Shown here: in pieces, positions 1 through 5,124 of the stretch
Layout of the letters: each line of letters begins with the position of its first letter
How positions within the stretch are numbered: position 1 is the stretch's first letter
Assembly: GCA_027490555.1 (NCBI GenBank)
Contig: JAIXXW010000204.1
Location: 1-5,416 of the forward strand
Origin: Comamonadaceae bacterium
GTDB taxonomy: Bacteria; Pseudomonadota; Gammaproteobacteria; Burkholderiales; Burkholderiaceae_C
Reading direction: 5' to 3'
DNA length: 5,416 nucleotides
Program-made: the position numbers and the translations under genes
Notes under the pieces: model-generated
What the model was told of the DNA's origin: nothing
Database searches by the model: none
What the model saw: only the letters and a program-made list of their open reading frames with translations

Positions 1-291
1 GATGGCCGAGCCGCCGCCCACCGCGATCAGGCCGTCGCAGCCCTGTTGCTGGTACAGGGCGGCTGCGGCGCGCACCGCCGCCTCGGTCGGGTTGGAGGGG
101 GTCTGGTCAAACACCGTGACGGGCAAATCGGGCAGGGCGTCCAGGGCTTTTTGCAGCACGCCTGCGGCCTTGACGCCCGCATCGGTCACGATCAGAGGAC
201 GGCGGATGCCCACGCGTTCGCATTCAGCCTGCAGCAGCTTCACGGCGCCAAAGTCGATCTGGATCTGGGTGACGTAGTTGATGAAGGACAT
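1..291 (-). CDS. Iron-containing alcohol dehydrogenase, N-terminal part (gene continues beyond the left edge)
   Basis: Only the first 97 codons are present; the frame is still open at base 1. The translation begins MSFINYVTQIQIDFGA and ends in VGGGSAI. The GGGSxxD-type glycine-rich motif (residues about 92-97, with the expected Asp lying just outside the window) is the NAD(P)-binding signature of the family III (iron-dependent) alcohol dehydrogenases. The order 'xxIxFG', 'RPLIVTDAGV' (residues 31-40), 'FDQTPSNPTE' (61-70) and 'GGGS' matches the N-terminal Rossmann-like domain of that family. Such enzymes reversibly oxidise alcohols to aldehydes or ketones in the cytoplasm. The iron ligands lie in the missing C-terminal half, so metal dependence and substrate cannot be judged; maleylacetate reductase-type relatives share this fold. 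The start at 291 is supported by GGAG seven bases upstream. The gene is divergent from the hydrolase gene at 493. Confidence 0.9.
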   Translation of the reverse strand, partial: MSFINYVTQIQIDFGAVKLLQAECERVGIRRPLIVTDAGVKAAGVLQKALDALPDLPVTVFDQTPSNPTEAAVRAAAALYQQQGCDGLIAVGGGSAI

Positions 292-298
292 TTGCTTT

Positions 299-302
299 CT
301 CC
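299..302 (-). promoter_or_regulatory. Shine-Dalgarno site of the iron-type alcohol dehydrogenase gene
   Basis: Reading the minus strand, GGAG lies at 302-299 followed by a seven-base spacer and the ATG at 291-289. This is near-ideal spacing and fixes the start codon. It is one of the clearest ribosome-binding sites in the window; the hydrolase, ygfZ and tmk starts lack a comparable one. Confidence 0.7.
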
Positions 303-432
303 AATCAGGGGCCCGGTTCGCAGGTGACAGAACAGCGGGCAAGGGCGTTGTAGGATCAGGCTCCCATTGTCATGCAGCTGGGTGCGGTGGACATGCCAGG
401 GCTGTCACCCTTGTTCTCCCATGGCGATCGGC

Positions 433-460
433 TTGGCGGGCCAGGCCCATGCTTGACAAT
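433..460 (+). promoter_or_regulatory. Candidate promoter for the hydrolase / thioesterase-GNAT unit
   Basis: A -35-like TTGGCG (433-438) and a -10-like GACAAT (455-460) are separated by 16 bp. That would place transcription initiation near 467, about 26 bases before the hydrolase ATG. An alternative reading uses the perfect -35 hexamer TTGACA at 453-458, but no good -10 follows at 16-18 bp. A GACAAT hexamer in the same position relative to the start also precedes tmk (4456-4461), which favours the first reading. This is inferred from sequence similarity to sigma-70 consensus only. Confidence 0.35.
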
Positions 461-492
461 GCGTCCATGAAGTCATTTGCCCCTTGTGTCCC

Positions 493-1455
493 ATGAGCCA
501 GCACCCCCAGCACCCCCGCAACTTGCTCAATGCCGCATCGCGCAGCCTGATCGAGCGGGTGCACCGGGCAGGCCGACCGCCCATGGCCACCATGTCCCCC
601 GCCCAGGCCCGTGCGTTCTACGACATCGGCGGCCCCATGCTGGACCTGCAGCCCGCCCCTGGCGTGGACCGGGTGGAGGACATCCACTTGCCGGCCCGGG
701 ACGGCCACCCGATGCCCGCCAGGCTGTATGCGCCGCGCTCCGCAGTGGCCTTGCCTGTCTTGCTGTACATGCACGGTGGCGGTTTCACGGTGGGGAGCCT
801 GGGCACCCACGACGTGCTGTGCCGCCAGCTCAGCCGCCTGGGCCATTGCGCCGTGGTGTCGTTGGATTACCGCTTGGCCCCCGAGCACCGTTTCCCGACG
901 GCGGTCCACGACAGCTGGGACGCGCTCCAATGGTTGCACCAGCATGGTCCACGTCTGGGTTTGGACCCCAAGCGTGTGGCTGTGGGCGGGGACAGTGCAG
1001 GCGGCACCTTGGCCGCCGTGTGCGCCTTGATGGCCCGCGATGCGGCCTTGCCGCTGCGCCTGCAGCTGCTTTTTTACCCGGGTTGTGTGGCGCACCAGGA
1101 CACCGATTCGCACCGCAGGTTTGCCGAAGGCTTCATGCTCGACAAAGAGACGGTGGACTGGTTTTTTGACCACTACATCGACCGAGCCAAGCGCGACGAC
1201 TGGCGCTTTGCCCCGATGAACGCGCCGGACCACGCGGGCCTGGCGCCCGCCTGGTTGGGCTTGGCCGAATGCGACCCGCTGGTGGACGAGGGAGTGCAGT
1301 ACGCCGACACTTTGCGCATGGCAGGGGTGCCGGTGGACCTGGAGATTTACCGAGGCGTGGTCCATGGTTTCATCACCATGGGGCGCGCCATCCCCGACGC
1401 CTTGCAAGCGCATGCCGATGCGGGCCAGGCCCTGCGACAGGCTTTTGAAAGTTGA
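493..1455 (+). CDS. Alpha/beta hydrolase of the HSL (hormone-sensitive lipase) esterase family
   Basis: A 320-residue protein, the usual length for bacterial HSL-type (family IV) carboxylesterases. The oxyanion-hole motif HGGGF is at residues 94-98. The nucleophile elbow GDSAGG is at 166-171, with Ser168 as catalytic serine. The acid residue is expected at Asp261 in 'CDPLVDEG', and the base at His291 in 'VVHGF'. 'DYRLAPEHRFP' (125-135) is another family hallmark. All catalytic elements are intact. There is no signal peptide, so it should be cytoplasmic and hydrolyse short- to medium-chain acyl esters; the true substrate is unknown. The start chosen is the first ATG in frame. A TTG nine bases upstream (484) is possible, and neither has a strong Shine-Dalgarno site. 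The N-terminus contains a small HPQHP repeat encoded by a tandem CAGCACCCC. Four bases separate it from the next gene, suggesting an operon and a shared role in acyl or ester metabolism. Confidence 0.93.
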   Translation: MSQHPQHPRNLLNAASRSLIERVHRAGRPPMATMSPAQARAFYDIGGPMLDLQPAPGVDRVEDIHLPARDGHPMPARLYAPRSAVALPVLLYMHGGGFTVGSLGTHDVLCRQLSRLGHCAVVSLDYRLAPEHRFPTAVHDSWDALQWLHQHGPRLGLDPKRVAVGGDSAGGTLAAVCALMARDAALPLRLQLLFYPGCVAHQDTDSHRRFAEGFMLDKETVDWFFDHYIDRAKRDDWRFAPMNAPDHAGLAPAWLGLAECDPLVDEGVQYADTLRMAGVPVDLEIYRGVVHGFITMGRAIPDALQAHADAGQALRQAFES

Positions 1456-1459
1456 ACAC

Positions 1460-2317
1460 ATGAAACGCCAGGATTTTCGTTTTTCACACCGCATGCGCGT
1501 GCGCTGGGTGGAAGTGGACATGCAACAGATTGTCTTCAATGGCCATTACCTGATGTACTTCGACACCGCTGTCACCGACTATTGGCGTCAGCTGGCCATG
1601 CCCTATGCCCAGACCATGCACCAGTTGGGCGGCGACCTGTACGTCAAAAAAGCCAGTGTCGAGTACCACGCCAGCGCCGAAATGGACGATTTTTTGCAGG
1701 TGTGCATGCGCTGCGACCGGTTGGGCAACTCGTCCATGACCTTTGTCGGGGCGATTTTCAGAGGGGACGAGTTGATCATCACCAGCGAGCTGGTTTATGT
1801 GTACGCCGACCCGGTGGCCAAAATGAGCCAGCCCATTCCTGCCCCCTTGCGCGACATGCTCGAGGGCTATGAGCGCGGCGAAGACATGGTGCAGGTGCAT
1901 TTGGGGTCTTGGCGCGATTTCCGGAACCTGGCCAGTCCGCTGCGCACCGAGGTGTTTGTGCACGAGCAAAAAGTACCCGCCGAGCTCGAATGGGACCACG
2001 AGGACGACACCGCACTGCACGCCGTGGCCTTGAACCGCATGGGCTTGTGCCTGGCCACAGGCCGCCTGCTTCAACACGCGCCGGGCGTGGCCCGCATTGG
2101 CCGCATGGCGGTCCAAAAGCAGATGAGGGGCAGTGACCTGGGCCAGCGCGTGTTGCAAGCCCTGATGAACGCCGCCAAGGACCGGGGCGACACCCAGGTG
2201 GTTTTGCACGCGCAATGCAGCGCCGAAGGTTTTTACCGCCGCGCCGGCTTTGTGCCGCAGGGGGCGGTGTTCGAAGAAGCGGGCATCGCGCACATCGAGA
2301 TGCAGCGCAGCCTCTAG
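1460..2317 (+). CDS. Fusion protein: hot-dog acyl-CoA thioesterase (4HBT, YbgC/FadM-like) + GNAT N-acetyltransferase (ElaA/YjcF-like)
   Basis: A 285-residue two-domain protein in one uninterrupted frame. Residues about 8-138 form a single hot-dog thioesterase domain. 'VDMQQIVFNGHYL' (19-31) corresponds to the catalytic loop of the 4HBT family, with Asp20 in the place of the active-site aspartate. 'VEYHASAEMDD' (67-77) and a typical domain end 'QPIPAPLRDMLEGYE' (124-138) follow. After a short linker, residues about 148-285 are a GNAT domain. It shows 'LRTEVFVHEQKVP' (161-173), 'EWDHEDD' (177-183), an acetyl-CoA-binding motif A around 'GRMAVQKQMRGSDLG' (214-228) and the terminal 'AEGFYRRAGF' (255-264). 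Each domain has roughly its usual stand-alone length. The predicted activities are acyl-CoA hydrolysis and acetyl transfer; substrates are unknown. The ATG at 1460 lies four bases after the hydrolase stop, with a weak GAAAG eight bases upstream. An in-frame extension to 1364 lies inside the hydrolase and is rejected. Confidence 0.88.
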   Translation: MKRQDFRFSHRMRVRWVEVDMQQIVFNGHYLMYFDTAVTDYWRQLAMPYAQTMHQLGGDLYVKKASVEYHASAEMDDFLQVCMRCDRLGNSSMTFVGAIFRGDELIITSELVYVYADPVAKMSQPIPAPLRDMLEGYERGEDMVQVHLGSWRDFRNLASPLRTEVFVHEQKVPAELEWDHEDDTALHAVALNRMGLCLATGRLLQHAPGVARIGRMAVQKQMRGSDLGQRVLQALMNAAKDRGDTQVVLHAQCSAEGFYRRAGFVPQGAVFEEAGIAHIEMQRSL

Positions 2318-2345
2318 CGCGATCGCCAGCAGGCCAGAGCGCCCG

Positions 2346-2386
2346 GCTGCCTCAAGGCTGTCGCGCCGGGCTGGGGCTGAGGCAGC
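2346..2386. terminator. 9-bp inverted repeat between convergent genes, possible bidirectional terminator
   Basis: GCTGCCTCA (2346-2354) and TGAGGCAGC (2378-2386) are perfect reverse complements, with a 23-base GC-rich loop. The right arm ends exactly at the ygfZ stop codon (2387-2389 on the minus strand). A second, overlapping pair is GCCCGGC (2341-2347) with GCCGGGC (2365-2371), so alternative folds are possible. There is no T-run on either side, so this is not a canonical intrinsic terminator. Its position between two converging genes is the main argument for a termination or RNA-end-protection role. Confidence 0.35.
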
Positions 2387-3343
2387 TCAGATGTCCTCGA
2401 GCAAGGCGTAGGGCAAAGGCCCCGGCTCGAGCGCCGCACCGTCGGCACGGGCCACGCGCCAGCCGGTTAGCATGCTCTCGAGTGTGCCGCTGACCAGGGC
2501 ATCAAAGCCCGGGCCCAGGGGCCGTGGGGCGCACAGCACCACGGTGGCGCAGGGCTGATCGGGATCGGTGGGCGTGAACACATCCTCTCCGGCGCTCAGG
2601 GCCACAGGGCTGTGCACCCGGGCCATGCGGCGCTTCAAGGTGCCGCGAAACTGGCTTCGGGCGACCACCTCCTGTCCGGGGTAGCAGCCTTTTTTGAAGT
2701 TCACCCCGCCCACCGATTCGTAATTGAGCATTTGGGGCACGAAGGCCTCGAACACGGCTTGGCTGACCAAGGTCACGCCACTCATCACTTCGGCCCACTG
2801 CCAGACACCGTGGGAGAGCTCGGCGCCTGCTGGCAGCGCCTGGCCCGCCGGGGCCAGCCACACGGCGCGGGCCACGCTGGATTCGCCCAGCACCGCTGGG
2901 TAAAGCGCCACGCTGTAGGCCCCCTGCTGGCTCAGGGTTTGCCATGGCGCGGCATCGCCGACGCAGGCTCTGGCGCTGTCGCCGAGCAAGCCGCGCAGCT
3001 GCCACTGGGCGGTGACGTCGGTCATTTTGACCTTGGCGCGCAGCACAAACATGGACAGGCGCTTGAGGGTCTGGGCCAGCAGGTCCAGGCTCAAGACCAG
3101 CAAGACCGTGTCGGGTGCTGTCTTGACGAGGATGAAACTGGCTTGCATGCGGCCCTTGGCCGAGCAAAAAGCCGCCAGACGGGACTGGCCCACCGGCAGC
3201 AGGAGCACATCGTTGCTCAGCTGGTTGTGCAAAAAGCTGGCCGCGTCTTCGCCCTGGGCCTGGATCACGCCCAGGTGGGTCAGGGGGGCGCTGCCGTGCA
3301 AAAGGCGAGAGGTTTCTGGGCTGAATGGGGCAGGGCTGTTCAT
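2387..3343 (-). CDS. ygfZ: Folate-binding protein YgfZ (GcvT-like, Fe-S cluster assembly/repair)
   Basis: A 318-residue protein matching the YgfZ/CAF17 family (aminomethyltransferase/GcvT fold). The diagnostic signature KGCYPGQE lies at residues 218-225, with Cys220 as the conserved cysteine. It is preceded by the typical 'LNYESVGGVNFKKGC'. The N-terminal part shows 'FLHNQLSNDV' (37-46) and 'AAFCSAKGRM' (57-66), both characteristic of the family. Known members bind tetrahydrofolate and support assembly or repair of certain Fe-S enzymes, such as MiaB, in the cytoplasm; the conserved Cys is needed for this. Nothing essential appears to be missing. The start at 3343 has no strong Shine-Dalgarno; the leader contains a tandem GACCGACC. 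The gene is divergent from mltG, with a GATAAT -10-like hexamer at 3378-3373, and converges on the thioesterase-GNAT gene. This neighbourhood is typical of Burkholderiales. Confidence 0.95.
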   Translation of the reverse strand: MNSPAPFSPETSRLLHGSAPLTHLGVIQAQGEDAASFLHNQLSNDVLLLPVGQSRLAAFCSAKGRMQASFILVKTAPDTVLLVLSLDLLAQTLKRLSMFVLRAKVKMTDVTAQWQLRGLLGDSARACVGDAAPWQTLSQQGAYSVALYPAVLGESSVARAVWLAPAGQALPAGAELSHGVWQWAEVMSGVTLVSQAVFEAFVPQMLNYESVGGVNFKKGCYPGQEVVARSQFRGTLKRRMARVHSPVALSAGEDVFTPTDPDQPCATVVLCAPRPLGPGFDALVSGTLESMLTGWRVARADGAALEPGPLPYALLEDI

Positions 3344-3372
3344 GGCTTCGTCGGTCGGTCTGCAGAGCGTGA

Positions 3373-3380
3373 ATTATCAT
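3373..3380. promoter_or_regulatory. Overlapping divergent -10 elements for ygfZ and mltG
   Basis: The eight bases ATTATCAT read TATCAT on the plus strand (3375-3380) and GATAAT on the minus strand (3378-3373). Each matches TATAAT at five of six positions. They would give transcription starts roughly 25 bases upstream of mltG and of ygfZ respectively. Good -35 hexamers are not evident on either side; the best minus-strand candidate is TGTTGA at 3399-3394, with a short 15-bp spacer. If both elements are real, polymerase could occupy only one direction at a time. Confidence 0.45.
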
Positions 3381-3412
3381 CGGCGCCACGTATTCAACAC
3401 CCGAACAAGGAC

Positions 3413-4417
3413 ATGGCCGTGCTCAAAGGCTGGATCAAGTGGCTGACAAGCCTGCTGGCGCTGGCCCTGCTCCTGCTCGCAGGGGCCTGGTGGTGGGTGC
3501 AGCAGCCCCTGGACACGCGCCAGGCCACCCTGGATGTGACGATGGCGCCGGGCATGTCCTCCAAGGCGATGGCGCAGGCGGTGGCCGACGCCGGGGTACA
3601 GACCTCGCCCACGCTCTTGCACATCTGGTTTCGCTTGTCGGGCCAATCGCGCCAGATGCGCGCGGGCAGCTACGAAATCCCGCCCGGCACCACCCCCCAA
3701 AGGCTGCTGCAGATGCTGGTCAATGGCGAACAAAGCCTGCGCAGCGTGACGCTTGTGGAGGGCTGGAACTGGCGCCAGGTGCGGCAGGCGCTGGCCAAGG
3801 CCGACCGCCTGCAGCCCGACAGCCGCGCGCTGTCGGATGAGGCCTTGATGGCCCGCCTGGGCCGCCCGGGTGTGGCCCCGGAAGGGCGGTTTTTCCCGGA
3901 CACCTATGCCTACCCCAAGGGCGCGAGTGATTTGCAGGTGTTGCAGCAGGCCATGAAGGCCATGGACCAGCACCTGGCTCAAGCCTGGCAGCAGCGCCAG
4001 CCGGATGTGTCGGTGAAAACCCCGGAGCAGGCGCTGATTCTGGCCAGCATCGTGGAAAAGGAAACCGGCAAGCCTGAAGACCGGACACGCATTTCGGGCG
4101 TGTTCCACAACCGCTTGCGCCTGGGGATGCGGCTGCAGACCGATCCGACGGTGATTTATGGCCTGGGCGAGGCCTTTGACGGCAACCTGCGCCGGGTGCA
4201 CCTGACCACCGACAACCCCTGGAACACCTACACCCGTGCGGGCCTGCCGCCCACGCCGATTGCCATGCCGGGCAAAGCGGCCCTGCTGGCGGCGGTGCAA
4301 CCGGCGTCCACCGCCGCCCTTTATTTTGTCGCCCGGGGCGATGGCAGCAGCCATTTCAGTGCCACCCTGGACGAGCACAACCGGGCCGTGAACCGCTACC
4401 AGCGGGGCCAGAAGTGA
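3413..4417 (+). CDS. mltG: Endolytic murein transglycosylase MltG (YceG-like)
   Basis: A 334-residue protein of normal family length. A single membrane anchor at residues about 9-28 (leucine/alanine-rich, then WWW) gives an N-in, periplasmic-domain-out topology. A LysM-like segment follows ('MRAGSYEIPPGTTPQRLLQML', residues 82-102), and then the YceG catalytic domain. The domain includes 'EGRFFPDTY' (157-165), 'ILASIVEKET' (209-218, Glu215 being the expected catalytic glutamate), 'GVFHNRLRLGMRLQTDPTVIYG' (229-250) and 'NTYTRAGLPPTPI' (271-283). Known members cut nascent glycan strands near the inner membrane and help set glycan length. Start choice: AAGGA at 3407-3411 sits only one base before the ATG at 3413 but seven bases before an in-frame GTG at 3419. 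Translation may therefore begin at GTG, two codons later. It heads the mltG-tmk-holB unit. An open extension back to 2612 is antisense to ygfZ and rejected. Confidence 0.95.
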   Translation: MAVLKGWIKWLTSLLALALLLLAGAWWWVQQPLDTRQATLDVTMAPGMSSKAMAQAVADAGVQTSPTLLHIWFRLSGQSRQMRAGSYEIPPGTTPQRLLQMLVNGEQSLRSVTLVEGWNWRQVRQALAKADRLQPDSRALSDEALMARLGRPGVAPEGRFFPDTYAYPKGASDLQVLQQAMKAMDQHLAQAWQQRQPDVSVKTPEQALILASIVEKETGKPEDRTRISGVFHNRLRLGMRLQTDPTVIYGLGEAFDGNLRRVHLTTDNPWNTYTRAGLPPTPIAMPGKAALLAAVQPASTAALYFVARGDGSSHFSATLDEHNRAVNRYQRGQK

Positions 4418-4446
4418 GTGCGCTGGACTGAGCCTGCAGGGCGCAC
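4418..4446 (+). repeat. Short inverted repeat directly after mltG
   Basis: GTGCGC (4418-4423) and GCGCAC (4441-4446) are reverse complements separated by 17 bases, extendable by one G-T pair. The loop contains the palindrome CCTGCAGG (4433-4440). The repeat starts on the base after the mltG stop codon. No T-run follows, so it is a weak candidate for partial termination or an RNA-processing hairpin between mltG and tmk. A six-base match in GC-rich DNA may be chance. Confidence 0.25.
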
Positions 4447-4455
4447 CACACCTGC

Positions 4456-4461
4456 GACAAT
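4456..4461 (+). promoter_or_regulatory. Candidate -10 element for an internal tmk promoter
   Basis: GACAAT lies 21 bases before the tmk ATG in the 65-bp mltG-tmk gap, which is unusually wide for this otherwise tight unit. The same hexamer occurs in a similar position before the hydrolase gene (455-460). The best -35 position at 16 bp spacing (4434-4439, CTGCAG) is a poor match, so the call rests on the -10 alone. Confidence 0.3.
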
Positions 4462-4482
4462 CGGGGATTGATTTTGACCTCC

Positions 4483-5124
4483 ATGACACACGGCACATTC
4501 ATCAGTTTCGAAGGCATCGATGGGGCGGGCAAGTCCACCCACATCGCACGCGTGGCCGATGTGTTTCGCGCGCAGGGCAGGGCGGTGGTGCAGACCCGGG
4601 AGCCAGGCGGCACACCCTTGGCAGAAAAGTTGCGTGCACTGGTGTTGCACGAGCCCATGGACGCCCTGACCGAGGCCCTGCTGATGTTCGCGGCCCGCCG
4701 CGAGCACCTGGTGCAGGTGATCGAGCCGGCGCTGGCCAGGGGCGATGTGGTGCTCTGCGACCGATTCACCGACGCCACCTTTGCCTACCAGGGCGGTGGC
4801 CGGGGCTTTGACTGGCAGGTGCTGACCCTGCTGGAACGCATGGTGCAGGCCCTGCCCGATGGGGGCGTGCGCCAGCCCGACCTCACCGTCTGGTTCGATT
4901 TGGACCCCCAGATCGCGGCGCAGCGTTTGGCTTCGGCCAGGTTGCCCGACAAATTTGAATCGCAACCGGCCGATTTTTTTGCCGCTGTTCGGGCCGCTTA
5001 TGCGCGCCGGAAGCAGGAAATGCCCGGGCGCTTTGCGCGCATCGATGCGGCCCAAAGCATCGATGCCGTGGGCGCCGACGTCGCCCGGGTGCTGGACGCC
5101 TGGCGCCATCGGGGGGCGGCATGA
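4483..5124 (+). CDS. tmk: Thymidylate kinase (dTMP kinase)
   Basis: A 213-residue protein, standard length for the enzyme. It phosphorylates dTMP to dTDP with ATP in the cytoplasm, the step shared by de novo and salvage dTTP synthesis. The P-loop is GIDGAGKST (residues 11-19). The substrate-site motif TREPGGT is at 38-44 and the DRF signature at 93-95, followed by 'DATFAYQGGGRG' (97-108). The P-loop has Gly rather than Arg after the Asp, and basic residues occur in the LID segment (Arg153, Lys157 in 'SARLPDKFES'). This fits the bacterial type II enzymes. The start is the first ATG; an in-frame TTG at 4468 gives five more residues but is less likely, and no clear Shine-Dalgarno site precedes either. 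The stop overlaps the holB start as ATGA, indicating translational coupling. The 65-bp gap to mltG may hold an extra promoter. Confidence 0.96.
   Translation: MTHGTFISFEGIDGAGKSTHIARVADVFRAQGRAVVQTREPGGTPLAEKLRALVLHEPMDALTEALLMFAARREHLVQVIEPALARGDVVLCDRFTDATFAYQGGGRGFDWQVLTLLERMVQALPDGGVRQPDLTVWFDLDPQIAAQRLASARLPDKFESQPADFFAAVRAAYARRKQEMPGRFARIDAAQSIDAVGADVARVLDAWRHRGAA

Noticed and set aside
347..373. Possible minus-strand promoter for the alcohol dehydrogenase: ATGACA (373-368) and TACAAC (352-347)
   Set aside because: The spacer is only 15 bp and the -10 matches just four of six positions; not strong enough to annotate.
278..496. Plus-strand open frame of 72 codons across the divergent intergenic region
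   Set aside because: Its start overlaps the 5' end of the alcohol dehydrogenase gene on the other strand, its composition is non-descript, and it has no ribosome site. Only its last nine codons are discussed, as a possible leader peptide.
499..520. Tandem CAGCACCCC repeat at the start of the hydrolase
   Set aside because: Only two copies, in frame, encoding Gln-His-Pro twice; most simply a low-complexity N-terminus rather than a functional repeat.
370..1539. Long minus-strand open frame (389 codons) opposite the hydrolase
   Set aside because: The translation is rich in His, Gln, Arg and Gly with no recognisable domain. It lies antisense to a gene with complete catalytic motifs. Long antisense frames are expected in GC-rich DNA with strong third-position bias.
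1484..2293. Minus-strand open frame (269 codons) opposite the thioesterase-GNAT gene
   Set aside because: Same His/Gln/Val/Gly-rich shadow composition, no ribosome site and no domain signature; the plus strand encodes two clear domains.
2612..3412. Upstream extension of the mltG frame by 267 codons
   Set aside because: It runs antisense through ygfZ, whose family signature is unmistakable. It would also place the MltG membrane anchor in mid-protein. The start at 3413 or 3419 gives the normal family length.
3377..4498. Minus-strand open frame (373 codons) opposite mltG
   Set aside because: Arg/His/Gln/Gly-rich shadow of mltG. It also crosses the mltG-tmk gap and the divergent promoter region, which a real gene would be unlikely to do.
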